Source of the DNA: Desulfuromonadales bacterium
Lineage (GTDB): Bacteria > Desulfobacterota > Desulfuromonadia > Geobacterales > Pseudopelobacteraceae
NCBI GenBank assembly: GCA_013349325.1
Contig: DUZX01000006.1
Span: forward strand, 1-64,000
Reading direction: 5' to 3'
Length of the DNA stretch: 64,000 bases
Both the position numbers and the translations under genes were made by a program. The notes below the pieces were generated by a model, which was given only the letters and a program-made list of their open reading frames with translations, was not told the DNA's origin and did no database searches. Shown here piece by piece: positions 26,446 through 34,642 of the stretch (positions are counted from its first letter, which is position 1; each line of letters opens with the position of its first letter).

Positions 26446-27705
26446 TTAGTCTATCTGGAAGCGTTCGACAACTGTCATGAGTTCGCCTGCCAACAGTGCC
26501 AGCTCTTTGGCCGCCAGTGCCATGTCCTGCATGGCCGCCAGCTGTTCTTCGGTGGCAGCAGAAACCTGCTCGGTGGATGCGGCGTTGTCATCGGCAACCC
26601 TGGCGATTTCATCAATCGCCGTTACCATTTTGGCGGATCCGTCTAACTGCATCCGCGAAAGGTCGGCAATGCTGGATGCTTTACGCTCCGTTTCAAGCAC
26701 CGTTACGAGAATTTCCTGAAAAGCGCTGGCGGTGACATCGATGCTCTTTTTACCTTCCTTGATGCTGCGCGAACTTTCCAGAATAACCGCATGTACGGTC
26801 TGGCTCTCATGTTGCAACGTTTCAATCATATCAGTAATATCGGCTGCTGATTGTGATGAACTGTCCGCCAGCTTGCGCACCTCTTCGGCAACAACGGCAA
26901 ATCCACGGCCATATTCTCCGGCACGTGCCGCTTCGATAGAGGCATTCAGGGCCAGCAGATTTGTTTGACGGGCGATATTGGCAATACAATCAGCGATTTT
27001 TCCGACTTTTTGGAGTTTACCGTTAAAGGCGTCAAACTGATGACCGATCACCTCCTGATTTTCAAAAAAATCTTTAAGCCGCTCCAGTGAATCATTGGCC
27101 AGCGTACCGCCATGCTGGGCGGTCAGACAGGTCTCATGGGCGGCTTTGGCCGTCTCACGGGCGCGGGCTGCCACCAGTTCAATCGAAATAGCCATTTCCT
27201 TGATCGTTCCGGAGCTTTTTTCAACCAGTTCGGCCTGGTTTTCGGCACCGCGCGAAATTTGCTCGATCGCTTGGGCGACCTCTTCGGTCGAGGCGTTGAT
27301 TTCCAGAGCCGTTGAATTTATTTCACGGGTCGATTCAGAGAGCTGTGCAGAGCTCTTCTTAATGTGTCGTACCAGTTCACGCAAATTCTGGAGCATCAGA
27401 TTAATCAGGCCGGCCAGCTCATGGCTTTCATCAGGAACCCTGGATGGGCGCAAAACGACATCTCTGGTCAAATCGCCACGTCCGATTGATTCGGCCGAAT
27501 CGGTCAAAATACTGAAATTCGCGGTAAACCCCTTTGAAAAGAACCACCCCAGAATCAGCCCGATCGTGAGTGCGACAGCATATCCGAGAAAATCACTGAC
27601 TTCGGCAGAATAGCCAAGTTGGGCCACCAGATGCGGGCTAAAGGCAACAGCTGCGACAACGACGATAAAACCGATAATAAATTTGTAACCGACTGGGATC
27701 CGCAT
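26446..27705 (-). CDS. Methyl-accepting chemotaxis protein with almost no periplasmic domain
   Basis: 419 aa. Two transmembrane helices lie at residues about 8-28 ([21 protein letters not shown]) and about 38-60 ([18 protein letters not shown]), separated by only about 10 residues, so there is no ligand-binding domain outside the cell. A HAMP-like linker follows, then the long signalling coiled coil. The hairpin tip contains [40 protein letters not shown]. The start is the ATG at 27705 after GGAGGAC; the longer frame to 27831 would overlap cheR. It may sense a membrane or cytoplasmic cue together with the adjacent CheR and CheW. Confidence 0.93.
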   Translation of the reverse strand: MRIPVGYKFIIGFIVVVAAVAFSPHLVAQLGYSAEVSDFLGYAVALTIGLILGWFFSKGFTANFSILTDSAESIGRGDLTRDVVLRPSRVPDESHELAGLINLMLQNLRELVRHIKKSSAQLSESTREINSTALEINASTEEVAQAIEQISRGAENQAELVEKSSGTIKEMAISIELVAARARETAKAAHETCLTAQHGGTLANDSLERLKDFFENQEVIGHQFDAFNGKLQKVGKIADCIANIARQTNLLALNASIEAARAGEYGRGFAVVAEEVRKLADSSSQSAADITDMIETLQHESQTVHAVILESSRSIKEGKKSIDVTASAFQEILVTVLETERKASSIADLSRMQLDGSAKMVTAIDEIARVADDNAASTEQVSAATEEQLAAMQDMALAAKELALLAGELMTVVERFQID

Positions 27706-27745
27706 TGCAGTGTCCTCCGTATATAACAACATAAAACAGGTGCGC

Positions 27746-28558
27746 TTATATGCGCTGATACATCCGTTCTTCGGGGCAGATTGAAGAAAAACGGCGCCTG
27801 ACATCGCCGACCAGCGTCTCGGATTTACCAAGAACCAGAATGCCGCCCGGCGGCATACTGTCGGCGACTCCGTGCAATATTTTTTCCTGATCCGGGCGGG
27901 TGAAGTAGATCAGAGTGTTGCGACACAATACCAGCTCATGTGCAGCATAGGAACCGGTATTCGCCATATTTCCCTGTGTGAATGTGACCATGTTACGAAT
28001 CTCGAATGCCAGCTGAAAACGGTTTCCCTGCGGAGAAAAATAGCGCTCACGCAGCTCGGAAGAAACTTCATTCAGTCGATCTTCACTGTACAGGCCGCAC
28101 CGGGCAAACTCCAGGATTCCGTTGTCGATATCGGTCGCTTTGATAGGTGTCGGAATCGTCAGAAGATCATCAGCAAAATGTTCCTGCAGGATTAGTGCGA
28201 CGCTGTAAGCTTCTTCGCCGCCGGCAGCGCCCAAGCTCCATATCCGTAACGCAGTTCCGGACTTCCGGGATTGAGCATACAAAAGCGGAAGTATCTCGGC
28301 GCGCAGTTTGTCAAACATGGGGGGATTCCGGAAAAAATGGCTGACGTGAATGGTGAGAGTTTTCAGTAAAAGATCAAGTTCCTGCTCGCTGCTTCTCAGC
28401 AGATGACAGTAGTCTGCCACGTTCTGACAGCGGTTCGATCGCATTCTGATCGCGATGCGGCGCTTCATGCATTTATTCTTGTAGACGGACATACTAAAAT
28501 TCCGCCGCAGCTCCAGAATTACGGAAATTTCGGAAAGCTCATCATCGTCAATGTCCAT
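27746..28558 (-). CDS. cheR: CheR-type chemoreceptor methyltransferase
   Basis: 270 aa. Transfers methyl groups from AdoMet to glutamates of chemoreceptors. The N-terminal helical domain starts [12 protein letters not shown] and includes [14 protein letters not shown]. The catalytic domain has the AdoMet loop [11 protein letters not shown] (usually GCSTGEEPYS), ATDID, and LCRNTLIYF. The start at 28558 is chosen because it matches the family N-terminus; the frame is open to 28714. It is the first gene of the cheR-mcp-cheW cluster. Between 28559 and 28766 no gene is visible. Confidence 0.92.
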   Translation of the reverse strand: MDIDDDELSEISVILELRRNFSMSVYKNKCMKRRIAIRMRSNRCQNVADYCHLLRSSEQELDLLLKTLTIHVSHFFRNPPMFDKLRAEILPLLYAQSRKSGTALRIWSLGAAGGEEAYSVALILQEHFADDLLTIPTPIKATDIDNGILEFARCGLYSEDRLNEVSSELRERYFSPQGNRFQLAFEIRNMVTFTQGNMANTGSYAAHELVLCRNTLIYFTRPDQEKILHGVADSMPPGGILVLGKSETLVGDVRRRFSSICPEERMYQRI

Positions 28559-28766
28559 CGTCTCAAAAAACGTATGTCCGGACGGAGAGTTTAGCAATGC
28601 TACGACCTCACATGATTCTGAATGGTATTTTCTATCATGAAGCAGCAGGTCACGCAACCTCAACAATCGAGCGCACACGTAGTGCTCATTACTTTGGCAA
28701 ATCGATTGCACCACAGAGTCCGGAAATGATAAACCTATCAGAATTCAGCGTGTGCGGGGCGTTCAT

Positions 28767-29684
28767 ATGTCAGCTCATGAAAATCGGAAAACTTTTGCGC
28801 TTGTGAGAACTCTTTTGATGATGCTTTATCTCGCAGCTCTGACGATTCAAACTGCTCAGGGTGAGACGGGACGTTACGGTGTCGTCCGTTCTCCGGCTCC
28901 GGTGCTTAATTCTGCCGATTTCAAAGCACTATTCGGTGGCACGGACGGTATCGTCATGAAAAGCGATCGCTGTGGGCAGCTGCGCGAGCTGGAATTTATA
29001 GCGCTACCGGGGAGTGTTTTTACGATACGGGAGCAGCTGAAAAGCGGCTCTGCATCTATCTGTCGTGTTGATACCGAAGAGTATACTGCGGCGGCAGGTG
29101 TCAAGCTGTACGTGGATTGCCGTTTTCTTGAATTTCATGAGAGTGCCCCGCCGCAGCGCTCGCGCCGTCTGCCGGAACGTGCCGATATAGTGGCTTCCTT
29201 GAAAAAAAGTGTCGGCAGCAGCTATGTTTGGGGGGGCAATGTGACGGAAGGTGTGCCGGAGTTGATGGATTGGTGGTACGGAGATAATGCGGGGCGCGAT
29301 CAGCACCGCCTTACGCTGTCCGGTCTGGATTGCTCGGGGCTGCTCTATCGGGCCAGCGGCGGCTGGACGCCCCGCAACAGTTCACAGCTGCTTACGTATG
29401 GACGACCGCTGGCAGTGGCCCGCACAACAGCAGAGCAGATTGCGGCGATCTTGCAACCGCTTGACCTGATCGTCTGGGATGGCCATGTTGTGATCGTGCT
29501 GGACCGTACCAGCACGATCGAAAGCATTCTGGCATGTGGACGACCGGGAAAAGGGGGCGTGGTCATTACACCGCTGATTCAGCGCCTGAAAGAGATCATG
29601 CGCAGCAGAACGCCGGCTGATCGCTGGCCACAGGACGGAAAAAAACACAAAAGTTTCGTCGTCCGGAGATGGTACGGATTATAG
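28767..29684 (+). CDS. NlpC/P60-family cell-wall hydrolase-like protein, exported
   Basis: About 305 aa. An N-terminal hydrophobic export signal (TLLMMLYLAALTIQTAQG) is followed by an SH3-like region and then an NlpC/P60 domain: SSYVWGGN, catalytic Cys in LSGLDCSGLLY and catalytic His in LIVWDGHVVIVLD. Such enzymes cut peptide crosslinks of peptidoglycan in the periplasm. The start is the ATG at 28767; a GTG at 28752 is the alternative. It lies divergent from cheR and is followed by nfo on the other strand, 3 nt apart. Confidence 0.9.
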   Translation: MSAHENRKTFALVRTLLMMLYLAALTIQTAQGETGRYGVVRSPAPVLNSADFKALFGGTDGIVMKSDRCGQLRELEFIALPGSVFTIREQLKSGSASICRVDTEEYTAAAGVKLYVDCRFLEFHESAPPQRSRRLPERADIVASLKKSVGSSYVWGGNVTEGVPELMDWWYGDNAGRDQHRLTLSGLDCSGLLYRASGGWTPRNSSQLLTYGRPLAVARTTAEQIAAILQPLDLIVWDGHVVIVLDRTSTIESILACGRPGKGGVVITPLIQRLKEIMRSRTPADRWPQDGKKHKSFVVRRWYGL

Positions 29685-29687
29685 CGT

Positions 29688-30539
29688 TTACGCAACCAAA
29701 CTGCGCAGAAGTCCCAGATTGACGGCATCCATCTCGTCGTTGTCCCCTTTGGGAGTTTCCAGAATCTTCGGCACCGTGGCAAAACGGGGATCGTTGAGGA
29801 TGAAGCGGAACGGATTCAGTCCCAGTGTGCCCTGGCCGATATGCTCGTGGCGATCGACACGCGAGCCGAGTCCTTTTTTAGAGTCATTCAGGTGGAAACA
29901 GGCCAGTCGCTGCAGACCGATCAGGCGGTCGAACTGCTGCATGGTGTCGGCATAACCGGCTTCGGTGGCGGTGTCGTAGCCGGCGGCGAAGGTATGGCAG
30001 GTGTCGAAGCAGACCCCGAATTTATCCGGAAAACGCGAACCGTTGATTATCGTAGCCAACTCTTCAAACGTACGCCCCAGATTGCTCCCCTGTCCGGCAG
30101 TGGTTTCTATCAGCACGCGTCCTTCAAACTGCGGCACTTCACTGAACAGCTGGTCAAAAGCGGACACGACCCGTTCCAGGCCGGTTTGCGGCGTGTCGGT
30201 CAGATGAGAGCCGGGGTGCATGACAATTTTATTGATGCCGAGGCGGGCGCAGGTTGCCAGCTCATCGCGGAAGGCGGCCAGGCTCTTGTCGCGCGTATCA
30301 CCAGGCGGTGCGGCCAGATTAATCAGGTAGATATCGTGAGAGACGACTTCGTGCAGCCCGGATGCGGCAAATTTGCTGCGGAAGAGAGCCGTATCAGCTT
30401 CACTGACCGGCTTCCCTTTCCACTGGTTGGAGTTGCGGGTAAAAATTTGCAGCACGTTGCAGCCGGCCGCCGTCGCCCGATCAATGGCCAGATGCAGGCC
30501 GCCCGAGATGGACATGTGGGCACCAAGATAGTCGCTCAT
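29688..30539 (-). CDS. nfo: Endonuclease IV (AP endonuclease)
   Basis: 283 aa. Cuts the DNA backbone 5' to abasic sites in base-excision repair. The TIM-barrel signatures are YLGAHMSISGGLHLA, NKIVMHPGSH, VLIETTAGQGSNLG, GVCFDTCHTFAAGYD and HLNDSKKGLGSRVDRHEHIG, with the metal-binding His, Glu and Asp residues. Its ATG overlaps the moeA stop codon (TAATG), so translation is coupled. Confidence 0.97.
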   Translation of the reverse strand: MSDYLGAHMSISGGLHLAIDRATAAGCNVLQIFTRNSNQWKGKPVSEADTALFRSKFAASGLHEVVSHDIYLINLAAPPGDTRDKSLAAFRDELATCARLGINKIVMHPGSHLTDTPQTGLERVVSAFDQLFSEVPQFEGRVLIETTAGQGSNLGRTFEELATIINGSRFPDKFGVCFDTCHTFAAGYDTATEAGYADTMQQFDRLIGLQRLACFHLNDSKKGLGSRVDRHEHIGQGTLGLNPFRFILNDPRFATVPKILETPKGDNDEMDAVNLGLLRSLVA

Positions 30540-31756
30540 TAAGACTCCCGTTCAATATAATTACTGTAAAAATGCACATCTACGTCGTCACCGACGGCAA
30601 ACGAGGTGCTCTCGGCCGGAAGTATCGCAATGGCCTGGGCATCGACCATGGTTTTAAGGATGGCGGTCTGCTGGTTGCCGGCCGACGTTGCGTAATAGCG
30701 GCCGGCTTCCCTTTCCAGGAGCAGTCGCACGATCTGGACCTTGCCGGGTTTTTTTGTGAGAGGCTCCCGTAGTACGGCTTTGAAGAGCGGGCGCAGCACA
30801 CGCTGAAGCCCTTGCATCCTCAGCAGTGCCGGGCGGACAAACTCCTCGAACGTGATCATGGTTGAGACCGGATTGCCGGGTAGAGAAAAAACCGGTGTCG
30901 TTCCGTGCATGGCAAAGGCGGTCGGCCCGCCCGGTTTGATACCGACTTTCCAGAACTTCTGCTGTGTACCCAGCTCTTCCAGTATATCCCGTACCAGATC
31001 GCAGTCACCAGCTGATACGCCGGCGGAGGTGATCAGTACATCTGCCTGCAGCCCTTCACGAAGTTTCTCCCGGTGACTTTCACGGGTGTCGCGGGCGATG
31101 CCGATAATACGTGGTATGCCGCCACATTCCTGCACAGCGGCTGCCAATGAGAGTGTATTGCTGTTGATGATCTCACCCGCTCCCGGCGTTTGACCCAACT
31201 CGACCAGCTCGTCGCCGGTCGAGAGAATCGCCACCGTCGGGCGGCTGAAGACCGGCACCAGTGCCAGGCCGAAACCGGCCAGCATGTTGATCTCCGGCGG
31301 CCGGATCAGTGTACCTGCCCGTGCAAAGCAGACACCGGACTGTACATCTTCGCCGCGTAGTCGCAGGTGTTGCCCTTTGACGACCGCTTGATTCAGTGTG
31401 ACCAGCTGTTGGCCATCGTCGGTCTCCTCGACCGGCACAACCGCATCGCAGCCGTCCGGAGTCGGCGCGCCGGTCATGATCCTGATCGCACTGCCAGCTT
31501 CGACCAGCAGGCCGTCTGCCCGAGCGCCGGCCGGCAGAAAACCGGTAACGGTCAGTGTGCAGGGTGTCTTTGTGCAATCCGCACTACGTACGGCGTAGCC
31601 GTCCATGGCCGAATTATCCCACAACGGCATGTCCCACGGGGCAACTATATCCTCGGCCAGTACCCGTCCGGCCGCATCGAGCAGATGGACCCGCTCGACG
31701 CCGGTACTGCTGACGCAGGAAAGTATGATACGGCGCGCTTCTTCAAATGTAACCAT
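30539..31756 (-). CDS. moeA: Molybdopterin molybdenumtransferase MoeA
   Basis: 405 aa. Inserts molybdate into adenylated molybdopterin in the last step of molybdenum-cofactor synthesis. Motifs: the N-terminal VTFEEARRIIL, PLWDNSAMDGYAVR, RIMTGAPTPDGCDAVVPVE, VAILSTGDELVELG, TSAGVSAGDCDLV and SLPGNPVSTMITFEEFVRPAL. The start at 31756 follows AAGGAG; a GTG at 31765 is an alternative. First gene of a moeA-nfo pair. Confidence 0.97.
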   Translation of the reverse strand: MVTFEEARRIILSCVSSTGVERVHLLDAAGRVLAEDIVAPWDMPLWDNSAMDGYAVRSADCTKTPCTLTVTGFLPAGARADGLLVEAGSAIRIMTGAPTPDGCDAVVPVEETDDGQQLVTLNQAVVKGQHLRLRGEDVQSGVCFARAGTLIRPPEINMLAGFGLALVPVFSRPTVAILSTGDELVELGQTPGAGEIINSNTLSLAAAVQECGGIPRIIGIARDTRESHREKLREGLQADVLITSAGVSAGDCDLVRDILEELGTQQKFWKVGIKPGGPTAFAMHGTTPVFSLPGNPVSTMITFEEFVRPALLRMQGLQRVLRPLFKAVLREPLTKKPGKVQIVRLLLEREAGRYYATSAGNQQTAILKTMVDAQAIAILPAESTSFAVGDDVDVHFYSNYIERES

Positions 31757-31867
31757 GACATGCACTCCTTTTCTGTATCAGCGGGTAAGAATAACCGGAA
31801 CACGCTTAAAAAACAATATAGATCACCGAGCCTGCCGCCACCGGATGTCTCAGACTTCACAATCAAC

Positions 31868-31896
31868 TTAACATTCCGGTACGATCGTGGTATAAA
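31868..31896 (+). promoter_or_regulatory. Sigma-70 type promoter for the small membrane protein-fabI-hflX unit
   Basis: TTAACA (31868-31873), 17-nt spacer, TATAAA (31891-31896). The expected transcript start is about 20 nt before the ATG of the small membrane protein. It lies between the divergent moeA and the plus-strand operon. Confidence 0.7.
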
Positions 31897-31924
31897 AGCC
31901 ACTTGTAAATTTACAGGAGACAAC

Positions 31925-32134
31925 ATGGAGATCTTTGGCGGTTTGATGGTGATGATGAGTATCATCAGCATTTTCCTTGCGGTCGTCTGGCTGTTTATGC
32001 CCTTTGTCGTGTTTGCAATCAAGGGTAAGCAGGACCGGACGCTGGAAGTTCTGGAAACAATTGAACGCCGTCTGGCCGTTCTGGAACGCCGCTTTCCGCC
32101 GCTATCAGTCGAAAGTGACAGGTCTGACACGTAG
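31925..32134 (+). CDS. Small single-span membrane protein
   Basis: 69 aa. One transmembrane helix (about 5-32: GGLMVMMSIISIFLAVVWLFMPFVVFAIKG) is followed by a charged helical tail with a heptad-like pattern (LEVLETIERRLAVLERRF), which suggests a short coiled coil. The start ATG is 8 nt after AGGAGA. Upstream codons in the same frame run across the moeA region and are not part of the gene. It precedes fabI by 40 nt and probably shares its promoter. Function unknown. Confidence 0.8.
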   Translation: MEIFGGLMVMMSIISIFLAVVWLFMPFVVFAIKGKQDRTLEVLETIERRLAVLERRFPPLSVESDRSDT

Positions 32135-32174
32135 TACTGCCCGCATATGCAGTAAAAAATGGAGAATCGTATCA

Positions 32175-32942
32175 ATGGGATTACAGGGTAAAAAAGCGCT
32201 GATATTCGGCGTTGCAAACGAAAAAAGTATTGCCTGGGCTATTGCCCGCATGTTTCATGAACAGGGTGCCGATCTGGCTATTACCTATGCCGGAGAGGCT
32301 TTTGAGAAACGGGTGCGCCCGCTGGCTGAATCGTTGGGGGCGGCAGCGATCCTGCCCTGCAATGTTACCAGCGACGAGGAGATTGCGGCAGTTTTCAGCG
32401 AGCTTGGTACCATCTGGGATGGTGTCGATATTGTTATCCACGCGGTTGCCTTTGCCAATAAGGAAGAGTTAAAAGGAAACATTCTCAGTACGACGCGGGA
32501 GGGTTTTACAACCGCTCTGGATATCAGCGTCTACTCGTTCCTGGGGATCATGAAAGCCGCTCAGCCCATGATGCAGGGGCGCGACGCAGCCGCGCTGACA
32601 CTCAGCTACTATGGCGCCATGAAGGTATTTCCGAGCTATAACGTCATGGGAATTGCCAAAGCTGCGCTGGAGGCTTCCGTGCGTTATCTGTCCGAGGCGC
32701 TCGGTCCCGAAGGAATTCGCGTCAACGCCATTTCCGCCGGCCCGATCAGAACTCTGGCGGCGGCCGGTGTCAACGGCTTCCACAACATTCTCAGCCATGT
32801 CGAGTCCAAAGCGCCGCTGCGGCGTACCATTACTCAGGAGGATGTCGCCAAGTCGGCACTTTACCTGTGCAGTGATCTGGCCAGCGGTGTCAGTGGCGAA
32901 ATCCACTACGTTGACGGCGGCTACAACATCATCGGTCTGTAA
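32175..32942 (+). CDS. fabI: Enoyl-[acyl-carrier-protein] reductase (NADH)
   Basis: 255 aa. Final reduction of each fatty-acid elongation cycle. It has the SDR fold with FabI-type features: IFGVANEKSIAWAIA (nucleotide binding), YYGAMKVFPSYNVMGIAKAALE (the Tyr-X6-Lys active site) and NAISAGPIRTLAAAGV. The ATG at 32175 lies about 9 nt after GGAGA; the frame opens further upstream without a better start. hflX follows immediately. Confidence 0.97.
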   Translation: MGLQGKKALIFGVANEKSIAWAIARMFHEQGADLAITYAGEAFEKRVRPLAESLGAAAILPCNVTSDEEIAAVFSELGTIWDGVDIVIHAVAFANKEELKGNILSTTREGFTTALDISVYSFLGIMKAAQPMMQGRDAAALTLSYYGAMKVFPSYNVMGIAKAALEASVRYLSEALGPEGIRVNAISAGPIRTLAAAGVNGFHNILSHVESKAPLRRTITQEDVAKSALYLCSDLASGVSGEIHYVDGGYNIIGL

Positions 32943-32956
32943 CGCGGAGTATCCCC

Positions 32957-34642
32957 ATTAAAGAAGTCTTCGGCAATCTTTCAGGCTTAAAATCCAGCCA
33001 GATTCAATCATTGGAACGCTTATACCGCAGACGGGTGCCGGTCGCCGAGTTCTGCTCGCATGAGCTGGCATCCCGCCTGGTAGAAATATCGGGCGATCTG
33101 CGGCGCCAGGTCGGTATCCTCATCAATCGCTCCGGCAGCGTCGAGTACGTTATCGTCGGTGATGAAAAAGGGCTGGTGATACCGGAATTGCGAGATTATC
33201 CGCTCGGCAAGCGGGTTATGCGCGGCCTGCGCTTGATCCATACCCATCTGAAAAATGAACCGGTTTCTGAAGACGATCTGACTGACCTGGCTCTCTTGCG
33301 GCTGGACCTGCTGGCGGCTCTCATGACGGCTCCCGGCAAAGATCAGATCTCTGCTCAGCTGGCCTGGCTGGCGCCTGATCAACGCGGAGCCGGAACGACG
33401 CTCGATCCGGTAGTTACCTTGGATCGTATAGACCTGGACTGCGTTCACGCCATCCCCGAGCTGGAAGCCGATCTTGAAAAAGCGGCGCGCGCAGCCACCA
33501 ACGCCGGGACCTCTCTCGAACGTGCCATTATGATTTCGGTGACAACCTCCGGCACCCGCCAGGAAGCGGAAGATTCCATGGCGGAGTTGCGTGAGCTGGC
33601 TCGTACCGCCCAGGTGGAAGCACTGGATGAGTTCATTCAGCGTCCGAAAGGACTCAATCCCCGTTTTCTGATGGGTGAAGGGATGATGCGTGATGTCGTC
33701 ATCCGGGCCATGCAGCGCGGGGCCAGCATGCTGATCTTTGATCAGGAGCTGACTCCGGCTCAGATGCGCTCCATCTCGGCCATGACCGAGCTGAAAGTCA
33801 TTGACCGGAGCCAGCTGATTCTGGATATTTTTGCCCGTCGTGCAAAAACGCTGGATGGCAAGGTGCAGGTCGAGCTGGCGCAATTGAAATACCTGCTGCC
33901 GCGTCTGACCGGTCGCGGTGTACAGATGTCGCGTCTGATGGGGGGCATCGGTGGGCGTGGGCCGGGGGAAACCAAGCTGGAGACCGATCGCCGCCGTATC
34001 CGTGACCGGATTGCCAGTCTGGAGCGGGAGCTGAAGGAGCTTTCACAGGGGCGCGATCAGCGCCGTAAACAGCGCGTCAAGGCGGGGGTGCCGATTATTT
34101 CGATCGTTGGCTACACCAATGCCGGCAAATCGACCCTGCTGAACGCCCTGACGCAGAGCGACGTCTTTACCGAAGATCTGCTCTTTGCGACACTGGATAC
34201 CTCGACCCGGCGTCTGCGCTTTCCGCGTGAGCGTGAGGTGATCATCACCGACACGGTCGGTTTCATCCGCTCGCTGCCGAAATCGCTTTTGGGGGCTTTC
34301 AAGGCGACGCTTGAAGAGATGCGTGATGCCGATCTGCTGCTGCATGTCGTAGACGCGTCGCATCCCCGTTTTGAGGATCAGATCGCCCAGGTACGGACGA
34401 TTCTGGCAGAGTTGGAACTGGGGGATAAGCAGGAGCTGCTGGTCTACAACAAGTCCGATCTGCTGTATGAGATGAAAAAGAAGGATACGGTAGCATTTTT
34501 GAAAGTTCGTCAGTCTGCCAGGACCCAGCACAGCGTCACGGTCTCCGCCCGCGATCGCAAAAGCCTCAAACCGTTGATGGACCAGCTACAGAGAAAGTTC
34601 TGGCCGGAAGAGGACGATGGTGCGTTTACGGCATCCCCCTGA
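32957..34642 (+). CDS. hflX: GTPase HflX, probable AUU start
   Basis: 561 aa if started at ATT 32957. HflX is a ribosome-associated GTPase that rescues or splits stalled ribosomes. N-terminal subdomain, then the glycine-rich linker GGIGGRGPGETKLETDRR, then the G domain: GYTNAGKSTLLNAL (G1), DTVGFI (G3), NKSD (G4). No ATG or GTG precedes the conserved LYRRRVP region; a TTG lies at 33011. The frame upstream, IKEVFGNLSGLKSSQIQS, matches the usual HflX N-terminus, and ATT at 32957 has GGAG 7 nt upstream, 14 nt after the fabI stop. The 3' end overlaps the convergent kinase gene by 17 bp. Confidence 0.9.
   Translation: MKEVFGNLSGLKSSQIQSLERLYRRRVPVAEFCSHELASRLVEISGDLRRQVGILINRSGSVEYVIVGDEKGLVIPELRDYPLGKRVMRGLRLIHTHLKNEPVSEDDLTDLALLRLDLLAALMTAPGKDQISAQLAWLAPDQRGAGTTLDPVVTLDRIDLDCVHAIPELEADLEKAARAATNAGTSLERAIMISVTTSGTRQEAEDSMAELRELARTAQVEALDEFIQRPKGLNPRFLMGEGMMRDVVIRAMQRGASMLIFDQELTPAQMRSISAMTELKVIDRSQLILDIFARRAKTLDGKVQVELAQLKYLLPRLTGRGVQMSRLMGGIGGRGPGETKLETDRRRIRDRIASLERELKELSQGRDQRRKQRVKAGVPIISIVGYTNAGKSTLLNALTQSDVFTEDLLFATLDTSTRRLRFPREREVIITDTVGFIRSLPKSLLGAFKATLEEMRDADLLLHVVDASHPRFEDQIAQVRTILAELELGDKQELLVYNKSDLLYEMKKKDTVAFLKVRQSARTQHSVTVSARDRKSLKPLMDQLQRKFWPEEDDGAFTASP

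Noticed and set aside
31367-32134. A 255-codon plus-strand open frame
   Set aside because: Most of it is antisense to moeA; only the part from ATG 31925, with AGGAGA before it, reads as a membrane protein.
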